Origin: Ailanthus altissimus
Lineage: Eukaryota; Streptophyta; Magnoliopsida; Sapindales; Simaroubaceae
Reading direction: 5' to 3'
DNA: 64,000 nt
Assembly (NCBI GenBank): GCA_946807835.1
Contig: OX327690.1
Coordinates: forward strand, 12,062,501-12,126,500
The position numbers and the translations under genes were made by a program. The notes under the pieces are model-generated. The model saw only the letters and a program-made list of their open reading frames with translations, had not been told where the DNA came from and searched no databases. Every line of letters begins with the position of its first letter. The stretch's first letter is position 1. Positions 33,640 through 46,168 of this stretch are shown piece after piece.

Positions 33640-36240
33640 TTAAGCCATAATGATGACCATCATCTAAAGAAGTAGCAAGTTTGGTATATCGCTAATAGAC
33701 TAGTTGAAGGAGTAAAACACTCTCTATCTAAAATAGCTTAGGTGTATTTTTATAATTTAATAATGTATGATATTTCTTTTATGCTGCCAGATTGAGAAAA
33801 AATTGGACCAAAATTGTGACCATATTGATAGGTGGTTGCACGTTTAGTGTGCAAGAACGATTTTAATTTTTTTTTGTCTATTTTAATTTAGCAATAAGAT
33901 GGTATAAAAAAAATACTTCAATTGCGAATTTTCACTGATGTTTTCTGTCAACACTGGCAAATTTTTCACGCTGTATCTCCTACTAATGGACTTATCGTGT
34001 GGGCGAGTTGATAATTGCAGAAAATCTAATTTTTTGTTTTTAATTTTTCTCTCTAGAAAAATTTAGCTCAAAAGAAGCACTAATTAAGAATACGTAAAAA
34101 TATTTCTAAAACCCCTTTTATAGTACAAGAATCCTTATGTTATCTAAACTCTTAATTCTAATAAGATTATGATAAAATAATATCTTTATATTATTTTAAT
34201 TTAGATAATTAAAAGGATAAATATAATATCTAATATTATCTTTAATTAAAAATTTAGATAATAATCTAATTATTTATTTAATTCCATAATTATTATGGAT
34301 TAGACCAGTAATTGATTGAGCCCAATAAGTTTAATCAAATTAAACATGGGCTAATAATTGGTTCTAATAAGTTTAATCAAATTAAACTTGAGCCAATTAA
34401 TATTTTAGATCTAACAATTAATTCAATAGTCTATTTAAGTGTTTATGGAGCCAACATAGGGACCTGACGGACCTACAAAATTAAGTTCTAATAAATTAAA
34501 TCATTTGATTAAACTCTTTATGAACATGATTTTATTTATTAATTTTACATTACTCCACTAAAAATATAAAGCTGAACTCTTAATTTTGCAGATAAATTAT
34601 AAAACAGAAAACTGTATTCGTCCATTTAATAATCATTTCATATAGATCAATCATCCACAAGTGTTCATAATTAAAGTTAGGTCGAGTGTCTGTTAACCTC
34701 TTTAATTATATATTTATCCTTGATCCACATTGATCCTCTTTTGAATATTTAATTTGTAAAATGCATAAATTTATTATTATTTTTAACTCTTAAAGAAAGC
34801 TGAGCGCTTATAATGTCAAAGACCAAAATCAATTATTAAGGGAACAACTTATCTAATTTTCTTTTAGAATTAGTGAATTTCATATCTGTGAGCAATGTTC
34901 TCAACCATCTATTTTATTACAATTATAAAATACTTAGTAATTAACTGAAAATCTTTTACAATCTTTCCCTTATAAATTAATAAATATAACTCAATGAATA
35001 AGAGTTCATTAATCACGCAGGATTAAAATTTATTTATATATGATTATATTGTGATAAAATAAATTCTCTTTACTAATGGAGATTAATAGAGAATTAATTT
35101 TATTGTGGTCAAGTCTTATATAATCAACATTATACATAGTACCTCAATTTTCTATGTCAATATATAGAATGATCCGGATAAAACCATTATATACAATATA
35201 AATGAATCACTTTTATAGTCTATTAAAATGAAGTTTCCGTCTTCATTTAAATTAAGGACAAATTTACATTATTATGTTTAAATTTAATCCTTTCATATAT
35301 AACTATTATAAACTAAGTTTAAGATTACATATAATAATTAAAGAATTTTATGATATTTAAATAAAAATAATCATAATTTTTAAATATAATATTAAATGAA
35401 TAACTTCTATTAATTTTTTTCAACAATATCTGATTATATTAACCATGCTATTAAGACACACTTCCAACATAATAACCATACAAATGCACGAGCTGAAAAT
35501 GCAAAAGAAAAATGGGAACAAGCATGATGTACTTTTGTAATTTTTTGCAAATTTTGGAACTTTTCAACGTTGTTGAATAAAGATGAAACTTCACCAGTAT
35601 GGTGACCATCACATAGAGAAGAAAAGCGTTAAGTGGCATCAATAACGAGCGAGGTCATGGCGTACAACATACACTTCGAAATGGACGAGGGATATTTTTG
35701 TAGTTTTCACAAAATATGTGAGATTTTTTATGTTGTCAAATCGAGACAAACATTGAACAAATTTGTGACGATCATACAAGGAAGTAGCAAATCCGATGCA
35801 TCAAGATCAAACTACCCAAAAGTGCAAAGCGGCAGACACTGAAACATTGTTGTAAAGTTTTCAAAATGCGTGAAACTTTGACGTTGCAAAATTCAAATGA
35901 AATTGGATCAGAATATGTAACATCATCGTAGGGTAATTGCGTGCAAGTTTTGTTTTTTTTGCAAAATAACAAACAAAGGCGCAAAATGAGAATGCTTAGA
36001 CCCAGCAAGGGGGAGGGAATTGGACAAATTTATGATATCATCGAATTGAGATTACAGTCCATCAATATGGTAATCATGTAAGGAAGTAGAATACAAACAA
36101 CAAATAGAAAACATCAAAATAGAAAGGGCTATTTTCTAATTTTTTTCAAAGCAAAATTTTGAACGCATTGGATCAAAATGAAATTCAACCAAAATGGTAA
36201 CCATCATCTAAGAAAGTAGCACATTCAGAAAATATTTTTT
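33640..36240. repeat. Diverged satellite array, period about 155 bp, split by an LTR
   Basis: The anchor 'atggtaaccatcatctaaga' and variants recur at about 33649, 33813, 35438, 35601, 35764, 35915, 36067 and 36194. Spacings are 164, then (after the embedded segment) 163, 163, 151, 152 and 127. The anchor is often followed by 'agaagtagca' and preceded by 'caaaat'. Between anchors the text is only loosely similar, so the array is old. Copia D is inserted beyond its right end at 36338. Confidence 0.65.
34010..35423 (-). repeat. LTR-like insertion in the satellite (minus)
   Basis: Minus-strand ends read TGTTGAAAAAAATT (from 35423) and ...TTATCA (at about 34010). The minus-strand TATA box CTATAAAAGGGG is at about 34115-34127. 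No coding frame. Two related 'tctaataagtttaatcaaat' units (about 34322 and 34363) stand in tandem. The satellite anchors are in register outside it. I could not verify a TSD, so the left end is approximate. Confidence 0.5.
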
Positions 36241-38180
36241 GCTCACTTGAAAAGGTCATGCAAGTTTATCCATATGCAAAGAGGTCTTTCTATTTAACCT
36301 AAACTTATATTCTAACTCCGTATAGGATTAGAAATAGTGCCTTAAAAATATGTACTTATACTATTTTTATGAAATAAATAAAGTTATAATTTTATACTTG
36401 AAAAGCATTAATAATATTATAACATAAATATCAAAATTTTGGGTTTATTTATGTGACCATAACCTTAGCATTTAATTATTATATACAAGAAATTTAAGGT
36501 TAAGGATAATAAATAGAAAAAATTCTTAATAAATTAATTAAAGTTCAAGATCTTTAATTAAACATTACTCGTGCGATCAATAGACATTGAAAAAATAGTG
36601 ATTTTATTCAGATCACTAATATATGGACATTATGGTAGAGGCACTTTTGATATATAAGACAGACCCAGACATAATTTGAATTCTTATGTATAATACTGTT
36701 ATTAATTAAGAATTCAAATAATGTCAATTAATGATCATCTATAGATAAATCGTAATCCTGAGTGATCATAAATTCCTGTTTGAGTCACTATATTATTTGA
36801 AATACTCATTACGATTTGTTTGAAGAACATGCTAAAATCTTGTACTTCGGTGGCACAGTGAGATATATAGCAGGAGTGTGATTTACAGATATGAAATCCA
36901 TTTCTTTTTTATAGAAGTTAGAAAGAATGTTCCCCTTAAGTATTAATTCTAGAACTAAATAGTTAGAGTGCTCAATTTATAATAAATTTATAAATTAACT
37001 GTCAATTAGTGAATTAATTGTACTTAAAGATAAAGAAGTAATTAAACGGATAAAATGATAATTGACCTAACTCTAATTATGAACAATCTATGGAGGGTTG
37101 AATTGCATATTGTGATTAAATTAATGGTCTGCTCTAAATTTTTTGAGTAAATTATATTTGCAGCTTCAAGAATGTAATTTCGAGTTTTTAGTGGAATAAC
37201 ACTAAGATTAATAAATTGGATTCATTAATTAAAGAGTGTAATTAATTGTTCAAAATTTATTGAAGCTGAAAATTGTAGGTCTATAGATCCCAATATGACC
37301 TCTTTAGTTTTATAGTGAACAATTAAAAAGGTATTGTGTTGTTACACAAATTATTTTTGTCCAGATTATAATTAATTAATTATTAAGATAAAATATTTTA
37401 TCCAATAATATTTCATTTAAGAAATTAAATAAATAAAGCTCTAGGATAATTTTTTGAAACTTATCAAAGAATTATTTTGGATAAAATTTTAAAGAATTTT
37501 TTTTAAATTATCAAAAAGTTTCTCTCTCTTCTAGGGAACACTTTTACCACAGAGGGATTTCTTCTGTGTTAAATGTGTATCTCTTCTCAAAAAAGAAAAG
37601 ATTTTATCATCTAATTTTTCTTTTATGAAAATTATTTTTGGAAAGCTAATTTGATAAGATTTTTAAAAGTCCAAATTGGAAGTGTTATACGTAAACCAAA
37701 GAGAGTGGGACTTTTGGCTCTCATGTTATCTCCTAATTTTAGGGAGATACTTTTTTAAATAAATAATTCAATTCAATTAAAAGAGTTTTAATTTAATTGA
37801 AGTATTATAAAAGGAAGAGATAAGAAAATATAAGAGGTACATGACATAACACATTCACGCTTGTTAGAGAAACAAACCTTGAAGATACAAGTCAAGAAGT
37901 TTCAGACAAGTAGCAACAGAAGATAAGAACACAAGATCAGGAAGATAAGTTACAGGATCAAGAAGTATTAGCTCATTCTAATAAGAACAAAGTTAACTTA
38001 ATCTGATAAGGTGTAATTGATCATATTGATAAGCTTAGCAATATATAATGTAACTTATCCAATTAAAAAAAATGTATATAAAGAGATCATATGTACACGA
38101 AATAAAATTAATAGAAAATCAACTCTTTACTACAGTATTATTTCTTAATTTGGTATCAGAGCTGCAATCGATTCACCATC

Positions 38181-39130
38181 ATGGCAACTACAGATGTTAC
38201 CTCATCTAGCACACCCTTTGATTTGAATACGAATAATCAAAACTAAAACACGTCAGCTAGTGTTATCACTCTATCAAATAACTTATCCACACTTAAAGTT
38301 GATTGACAGAACTATCTCATCTAGAAGTCCCAGGTGTTACCAGCAATTCGAGGCTATGGTCTTGAGATCTTTGTTAATAGATTTAAAAAGAAACCTGGTT
38401 CTGTCATTGTGACTGTTGAAAAAGATGATAATATAGTAACCACCCCAAATTCATAGTACAATATTTAGATGAAGTAGGATCAGTTATTATTGAGCTGGTT
38501 TCTATTCACTATGACAAAAAGTATCCTTGGAACATTGGTAAACTACAACACTTCACATGAACTCTGGACGATAATTGAAAACCTCTTTTCATCTCAATCG
38601 AAGGCAAGAGTTCTATAACTCAAGATGCAACTTCAAATCACCAAGAAAGGAGGATCATTTGTGGGTAACTATTTTGCCAAGATGAAGACTATTGCAGACT
38701 ATCTAGCTGCTACAGGTAACCCAGTTGATGATGAAGATCTGATCCTATATTTTCTGGCACGTTTTGGTTCTAATTTTGATTTAATTATGGCAAACATAAC
38801 TTCTAGAAATGAATTTCCACCATTATAAGAAATATATGCTATGTTACTTAACCATGAAAGCAGGATTGATCAATTGTCTGCTCATTCATCCATTAATGTT
38901 TAAGCAAATTTTGCTCAAAGTAAGACCACTTCTCAATTCACTCAAGCACCTGGATAAAAGAGAAATAATACAGGTAGAAACAATTTCAATAGAGGCAGAG
39001 ACAGAGGAAGAGGAAGATCAACAACATACATAAACCACAATAATGACAATAATAGAAACAATAATGCCCCAAAACTTATGTGTCAGATATGTGGTAAGAC
39101 AGGCCATACAACTGCTATCTACTGGCATAG
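38181..39130 (+). pseudogene. Copia Y gag
   Basis: ATG at 38181 opens MATTDVTSSSTPFDLN. Later come 'QVLPAIRGYGLE', 'LLSWFLFTMTKSILGTLVN', 'KMQLQITKKGGSFVGNYFAK' and 'DDEDLILYFLARFGSNFD', a typical Copia gag (UBN2/retrotran_gag) series. It ends with a basic RGRDRGRGR stretch and a knuckle at 39080-39124 (CQICGKTGHTTAIY), whose last Cys is replaced by Tyr. Stops occur at several sites, and the frame changes once near 38830. The 'SSSTNHITNNLNIL' remnant of protease follows at 39222-39266. Confidence 0.85.
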
Positions 39131-39269
39131 ATATGATGACAACTATGTTGGCTCTTAACTTGGAAATCAAAATGCACTAGCACACTGTTGTAGCTGATGA
39201 GTATGAAGATCAAAAGGTACATTGATAGTAGTTCCACCAACCACATAACAAATAACTTAAACATTCTAT

Positions 39270-42200
39270 TAAGATCATTCAATCTGACTAGGGGGAGAAA
39301 ATGGGCCACTCCAAAATTATCTTGAACAGCAAAGCATCCTATTCATACATTCATGCCCTCATACCCATCATCAAAATGGAAAAATAAAAAGAAAGCATAG
39401 ACATCTACTAGAATTAGAGCTGATTTTGCTGTCATATGCTAGAATGGAAACCAAATATTAGTGGGAAGCAATAGAAACAACTGAATACCAAGATAAATAG
39501 ACTACCAACAGTGCTCTTAAATCACTTATCATCATTTCAGAAACTATTTTATATCAAATTTGACTATACATTTTTAAGGGTTTTTGGCTGCACATGCTAC
39601 CCTTTCTTAAGACCTTTTAATAACAACAAACTACAATTTAGAACAAGCAAATGTGTCTTTATTAGCTATAGCAACAACCATAAATGTTATAAATGCTTAA
39701 GTGAGTCAAGTAGAATATAAATAACCAGAAATGTAAGATTTAATGAACTAGATTTTCCCTTTAAATCTGATCATAAGTTTGGGAAAAGAAACATAACTAA
39801 CTATATTACAGCATAAATATTTCAAACACTATTTCCCTATCTGGTGCATCTTGAAGAAAACTTCATGCCTGATAGCTGCATACAAAGTTCTGACTCAACA
39901 AGTCTAATAAAGCCATGCATTGACTCTGAGACACTTGATGATAAGCAGATACTGAATTCATCACCATTATCAAACACAACAGACAGACACAGGTTAGAAA
40001 TCTCATCAACCTCAAAATCGTTTTTACCTCATTTAGTTTCACCATCCTCAAATTCAGAATTTACACATACATAGAACACAGTGATACCATCACACCCATG
40101 ATAACTAGAGCCAAAGTAAGAATTTTAAACCTAAATACTATCTCTTCCAGTCCTACTATTACTAAGAACTCATAACTTGATACTCATTCTGTGAGGGAAG
40201 CAATTTTAGATAAGAACTGGTTTGAAGCCATGTAGGTTGAGTACAAAGTTCTTATTACCACTCATACTTGGGACTTAGTTCCATTTTCTAAAAACTACAA
40301 ACTAATTAGAAACAAATGGTATTTAAGGTCAAATACTTACCTAATGGCTCTATTGAAAGACACAAAGCAAGGCTAGTAGTCAAGGGTGTCCATCAAGTTG
40401 CAGGAATAGATTATTTCAAAACCTATAGCCTAATAGCAAAGACTTTAACTGTCAGGGTCATCTTATGCTTAACAGTGATGCAAAAATGAGAAGTAAGACA
40501 AATGGATGTAACCAATGCATTTCAGTATTGGAGAACTTCAAGAAAATATTTTCATGCCTCAACCTGAAGGTTTCATAGTGTTAGGGTATGTGCTTACGTG
40601 CCATCCCAGTTTGTATGAATATTTAGTTTGTAATATTTATACAATGCATATTTTATTAAATCGCTAATATCTTTTAATGAATGGTAATTAAGCTTGTAAC
40701 ATTATAGACATGATATGATCTGAGTAAGTTCATATTTGGTTTGAAGAAGTTTAGACCAGTGCTAAGAGTTAGCAGGTTATAATAGCCAGCGAGTTCTAAT
40801 TAATTAGAACTTAATCAATAATGTCACAAAGACCTGAGAATCTACTAGTAATGACATAATTGCAAAGAGTTGCAATAGAGACTAAGAAATGTCATTATGG
40901 AAGTATCTTCTAAAATAAAGAGTTCCTGATCTACGTTCACCAATGAGGGTCTATCGGTGATACACATAGATTAGTGTATGTCTATATCTGTATTGTACAG
41001 ATGGTTATTCTTAGTTAACCATGAGCTTGGTTGAAGTTCATATAGACATACAGGTATTCAGTTAGGACTGGATACTGAACAGACTCCGGAGGACCCCAAT
41101 AGACATCCTATGAAACCGTCAAAGGAAGTTCCTCTCGAGTTGAGTAGTATTCGTGGTCCTTCGACCTGAGCGCCACGGTGAACTTGTGGGAGATCCATCA
41201 TACTTTGGTTCCACGTATGTTAGAGACCTTTCATGGTCTGACCGCTACGTGTCGCTGGGTATGGTCCGATGCTCATGGAGTTCGGTGTGCGTAGATATGG
41301 GATCCGTCAGCTCACATAGATGGGTAGTATATCCGAACTTCGAGATTGTATCTTGTAAAGTCTTATGGCCGTAAGCAATCCACCTGGGAAAGGAGTTTTC
41401 TACAGGTTCGAACATTATAGCAAAAGTGTTTGCATAAATTGTTCATAAAGATACGAATCTGAAGATAATAAAGTAATGGATGAAATTATCGGGATTTGAC
41501 GGTAATGATCTATATCCCATTCATCCTGGATATAATGACGGAAGGATTATACGAATATGGAGTAACCTCAACACGTATGGTCTGACGCGCTAATTTATAA
41601 TATCCATAACGTGTGCGTGGGGCATAGTTCACGGACTTATGAAATAGTTTCATTTGACGAATCGGGCGTGGACCTAGGGAGTCCCAATATGAAATGTACT
41701 CTTTGAGCACTTGGGCAGCGTACCGTATTGAATAGTTCAATACAGTAAAATCCAGCAATTTACTAAGGTTACGTTAACTAAAGTATATGGTCAGATGGTG
41801 GGACCCATTTTAGGTTAACTTGGTAATCGAGTAAGGACATAATTGTAATTTCACTTGATAATTATTTAATTATTAAATAATTCAAATAAATATTTATTTA
41901 TTTAATTGTTGAATAAATAATTAAAGTTTAACTAAGGTTAAGAGTTAACCATTTAGTTAAGTTAGATTAACTATACTTAATGGTTAAGTAAAAGTTAACC
42001 TAACCATGGTTAAGTTAGTTAACTATGGTTAAAATATTTAAATATTCTTTTAATAAACTAGAGTTAAATGTTAACTATAGTTAGAATATTTAAATGTTAA
42101 TTTAACCTAACTAAAGTTAAGAGTTAACTATGATTAGGTTAGATTAAATTCAAATTGAAATTAAGTGAAATTAAGTGTTATGAAATGAAATTAAATTCAT

Positions 42201-43245
42201 TTGTATAAATAAAACAAATGTAAATTAAATTCATAAGGTTTTTGTGAATTTGATTTTGCAAAATTAGGTAAGCCATTTTACAAAGAGAGAAAAGAGAAAT
42301 TGTTTTCTAATTAATGGATTCAAGAGTTGAATTCATTATTTTCTTTTAAGGCTTAAAACTAATTTAGCTAAATAGGTTTTTGATTAATTGATTAAGTGTT
42401 AATCAAAAGAAAAAATCAAGAACACAAGTTTAAGTAGTTAAACAAGTGCTGGATCAAAAGCTGTCATTCTAGATAATCAAACCCACCATTGTTGATTACT
42501 AGAATTGATCAAAGACTACATTTTGGTGGACTTCAAAAATCTCCAACCAAAGGCTTCAAGGGTTATTTCTCAATTTCGTTTCTGATTAATATATTATGAT
42601 TGTGTTTACTGCAATGTTTTAAGCTTCCGCTGCTTCATTATATGTATGAGATATGTATAAATTGTGATTAAACACAAAACCCACATGCAAACACCCATGA
42701 ATGTACAAAACCCAACACATAGATCCTAAGAGACCTTCATATAAGTGAATAAAGCCCTTTATAGGCTGAAACAAGCTCCTAGAGTTTAGTTTGATAAACT
42801 CAAATGGACCAAAGATCATGGTTTATTACTATCTAGTTCTGGTCAGATAACTTTGAAAGCATATAATGATGCTGACTGGGGCTGTGATACATCTAACAGA
42901 AAATCCATAGGAAGTTATTGTGTTTTCCTTGGCAACAACCTAATATCATGGTCTTCTAAAATGTAGACTGTGGTAGCCAGATCAAGTTATGAATTTGAGT
43001 ACAACTCCCTAACTAATGCAATAGCAGAAATCTACTGGCTTCACTCTTTATTCATTGTATTGTAGGTTAAACTAATTGATAATATAACTATTTTCTGTGA
43101 TAACTCAAGTGAAATTGCTGGCTACAAATACTATTCATCATGGAAGGACTAAATATGCATCTAGCAGCTGCCTTCTACACAATAAATAGCTGATGTTTTC
43201 ACAAAATCCCTGTCAAGTCTTAAGTTTCATTATTTCAAAAATAAG
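39270..43245 (+). pseudogene. Copia Y pol: integrase, RT and RNase H remnants
   Basis: Integrase C-terminal 'CPHTHHQNGKIKRKHRHLLE' near 39352-39410, then 'FLRVFGCTCYPFLRPFNNNK' (39568-39630) and 'KCVFISYSNNHKCYKCLS'. RT begins at 40150-40330 ('WFEAM', 'WDLVPFSKN', 'NKWYL') and continues to 'MDVTNAF' and 'MPQPEGFI' at 40578, where the solo LTR interrupts. It resumes at 42723 with 'NKALYRLKQAP', then skips the YVDD region to RNase H: 'AYNDADWGCDTSNRKSIGSY' (42850-42910), 'EFEYNSLTNAIAEI' and 'ADVFTKSL' (43190-43215). Many stops. Confidence 0.82.
40579..42717 (+). repeat. Solo LTR, Copia X family (plus), inside Copia Y
   Basis: Starts TGTTAGGGTATGTGC, ends AAACCCAACA, flanked by the exact duplication CATAG (40574-40578, 42718-42722). 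2139 bp. It splits the RT of Copia Y. 41780-42180 is a low-complexity stretch of 'taaccatggttaagttagtt'-like words. Confidence 0.94.
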
Positions 43246-43868
43246 CTAAATGTGCAAAAATCACATTCTAGCTTGATAAGGGATGTTAGAGAAATAAACA
43301 TTGAAGACACAAGTCAAGAAGTTTCAAACAAGTAGCAACAGAAGATAAGAACACAAGATCAGGAAGATAAGCTATAGGATCAGGAAGTATTATCTCATTC
43401 TGATAAAAATAAAGTTAACTTAATCTGATAAGGTGTAATTGAGCATATTGAAAAGCTTAGCAATAGATAATGTAACTTATCCTATCAAAAATCAAATGTA
43501 TATAAAGAGATCATATGTACACGAAATGTAATTAATAGAAAATCAACTCTTTGCTATAGTATTATTTCTTAACTACGCCAAACACAAAGAAAAATACATG
43601 ATATTGTTTTTAATTGTATTTAGAAGCCCATATATTTTTAATTTTATTTAGAAGCCCACCTTTTATTTATTGTGATACAAGATGCTTGGTTTGGATTCGT
43701 TTGGTAAAGAGAAAACTAAGCGTGAATTCAAGGTATATTCTTAATTCTTGTTTTTAATTTTGCACCTAAACTATATATTCATAAAGATTCAATGAATGAT
43801 AATAAGTTTTATATTAGTTTTTTTTAGTTCTATTCCACTGTGTTAAAGAATGACAATAATATAACAAT

Positions 43869-43880
43869 TGGTATCAGAAT
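43869..43880 (+). other. Copia D primer-binding site
   Basis: TGGTATCAGAAT, ten matches to the initiator tRNA-Met complement TGGTATCAGAGC, two bases after the D LTR end. Supports plus orientation of D. Confidence 0.7.
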
Positions 43881-45600
43881 TAATATTTTTATAAAAATAT
43901 AGTTTTGGGTGTTATTATTTATTTTATTTAAATCATGATTTATGAGTATTTATGTAAGAGTGGGTACTTGTATTTTTATTTTATTCATATTATGAATTGA
44001 AGTTTTGTATATGAATCTTTTAATCGTTAATTATACGGTTCTCTAAAATTAGGTTTAATAGCTCTTATTTTTTTATTAGATTAAAATTGTGTAAACCAAT
44101 AAAAGGTATAATTTTTTTTGTAATGTTTTATATTTCTTTGGTGGCTTCATATAGAAGAATAAGATTTTAACTACGAAAAAAAAGGAAACGACATGAAGAA
44201 GACGAAGAGGCAGTAGGTAAAAGTACCCATTGCCACCATGTAAGGAATGGCCATGCAAATTAATTGGTATCAATTAGTATCAAATAGTATCAATTGATTA
44301 TGCAGTTGATCATGCAAATAAAGGCAAGGGCCTGCTAAATTATGTCCCGCCTACAATTGCGAGTGGGGATTGACTATGGCCACCGCTTTTTGGCAGCTGG
44401 CACCATAGGTAATAGCTTTCATGCTGCTACCTTAGGTGCAGCTAGGGCAACAAAAAGGCCTTTTTAAATTTAGGAGATCTAAATTTTAATTTTTTGGCAT
44501 CTAGATCTTACATGAGAAATGTTTTTTGAAAAACAATGTCTCAATGTTGGACTACCTTACAAAGATATACAATAGGCTCAAGAAATGTTCTTAAGCTCAT
44601 TTGTATAAAATTACAAAGAATATAGAATGGATTCGTTTTGAACTTGAAAAGACCATACGCAATTAGGCCTATGTGCCTTAACCTATTATGTAATTTATTT
44701 ATTGGATTATTTTTATGGGTGCCCTTGAAGTATGCTTTAAAATCAGGGGTGCCCCTGAGGTATGAAAAATAGTCTCCAATGCTACTATTGTGAGATGTCA
44801 TGGAATATTTCAAAATTATTATAAAATAATTATTATACCCTTATTCATACTATTCTTAATTTATTTGGGTTATTTTGGTGCTCTCTCTCTCTTTTTTTTT
44901 TTAAACTTAAGTACTAAAATAAAAATATTCTTACAAAATATTTATTATTTTCATTTTTATCATTTATTTAAATTTTTGTTTTTCAATTTTGGTACTCTAT
45001 TGTTTCTTTTTTACTTGAGTACTAAAATAAAATTTTAACAAAATATTTGTTATTTTTATTTTTTTTAACATTTGTTTACAATTTTAAATATTTTTTAATC
45101 TTAATAAAAGTTTACAATAAAAATAAAAATTTAAATAAGTTTTAAGAATTAGAAACAATAAATAGTTTGTAAATTTTTTTTTTGTTTTAGTAGTCAAGTG
45201 AAAAAAGAAATAAAAACAACCGATTCTCTTTAATTTTTGGGTATAAGCTATGTAAGAATTGTCTAATGATTTGATCATTTATATCATGTAAATGTATAAT
45301 TAATTTGGGTAGTCAAGTAACAAAATGAAATAAAATAAAATTTTATAGATGTGCTTAATAGATAATAGAATCTATTAATTTGGATACTTAAAAGGATAAT
45401 TTTATGCATTTATTCATAAAAATCACTTTCCACAATATAGTTAATTGTACTTATTTCAAAATTTAACTTATAATTATACATTTACATGAGATGGATGATC
45501 AAATTATTGAATGATTTTTACATAGCTTATGCCCTGAAATTTGAAATTGAAGAGGATGGGTTATTTTTATTTCTTTTTTCACTTGACTTCAAAGAATCAC
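43881..45600. repeat. Copia D leader replaced by a fold-back region
   Basis: No gag of D was found. 44870-44975 and 44985-45085 are diverged direct repeats (ttttggtrctct...agtactaaaataaaa). 45080-45190 is partly their inverse. 45188-45302 is an inverted copy of 45472-45592, both with the arm 'agtcaagtgaaaaaagaaat'. This looks like one or two MITE-like inverted-repeat elements. Upstream, 'ggggtgcccctgaggtatg' at 44744-44762 resembles a DNA-transposon end and has a weaker copy at 44715. 43881-44690 holds nothing else I recognise. Confidence 0.6.
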
Positions 45601-46163
45601 TTGCTGGAGCATGGTATTTTATCCTAACTTACAACACCTAAAACACCACAACAGAATGGTGTGCAGAAAGGAGAAACATAACTTTGCTAGACATAGCTAG
45701 ATCTTTAATGAGTTACTCTTGTTGTCGATCTCATTTTGGGGATATGTATTACAAACCGCGGTTTATATTTTGAATGAAGTACCTTTCAAATCTGTCCAGA
45801 GTACACATTTAGAAATATGGAATGATAATAAACCTAGTTTATGCCATTTTATATAGGGGTATTTAGCACATGTGCTAACAAAAAACTAGAAAGTTAAAAT
45901 CACAAACAGAAGTATGCCTTTTTGTAAGTTATCTTAAAATCACAATAGGAGGTCTATTTTATAGTCCTCAAGAAAAAAGGTGATTGTATTGACAAATGCC
46001 ACTTTCTTTGAGAATGACTATATAACAAACTTCAAATCTCGCAATAAGATTGTACTAGAGGAAATGCTTTCTGATTAGATCAGACCTTTGCAGTCGACAG
46101 TTGGTGAACAACAAGTTCAAGAAACCACTGTTCCTAATTAGAACACTGAGGCAACTTGACATA
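45601..46163 (+). pseudogene. Copia D integrase, C-terminal part
   Basis: Reads as a frameshifted integrase: 'QQNGV..RRNITLLDIARSLMSYS' (45650-45735), 'FGDMYYKP' and 'FILNEVPFKSVQSTHLEIWN', 'AHVLTKKPRKL', then 'IGGLFYSPQEK' and 'NATFFENDYITNFKSRNKIVLEEMLSD' in pieces up to about 46080. It is truncated on the left by the fold-back region and interrupted on the right by the solo LTR 46169-48344. Confidence 0.8.
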
Positions 46164-46168
46164 ATAGG

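Larger units (their letters stand above)
37862..43574 (+). mobile_element. Copia Y, complete with short LTRs, inside the D LTR
   Basis: LTRs 37862-38150 (289 bp) and 43284-43574 (291 bp) are nearly identical and begin TGTTAGAGAAA. The flanks ACGCT (37857-37861) and ACGCC (43575-43579) are a TSD with one mismatch. TGGTATCAGAGC at 38151-38162 is a perfect initiator tRNA-Met site abutting the LTR. The purine run GATAAGGGA (43275-43283) precedes the 3' LTR. The interior has lost part of protease/integrase and the RT active site, and contains the solo LTR 40579-42717. Short LTRs fit Tork/Retrofit-like Copia, but the lineage is not certain. Confidence 0.9.
36338..43866 (+). repeat. Copia D 5' LTR, split by Copia Y
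   Basis: The LTR consists of 36338-37861 and 43580-43866, about 1.8 kb in total. Its first 260 bases align with 54746-55005, downstream of the D RNase H, which identifies it as the LTR of that element. It ends ATAACA, followed by a primer site. The left flank AATAG (36333-36337) would be the TSD; the matching right copy is lost. Confidence 0.75.

Noticed and set aside
44744..44762. Complete MULE or hAT element bounded by 'ggggtgcccctgaggtatg'
   Set aside because: Only a tandem weaker copy was seen nearby; no inverted partner or TSD could be found.
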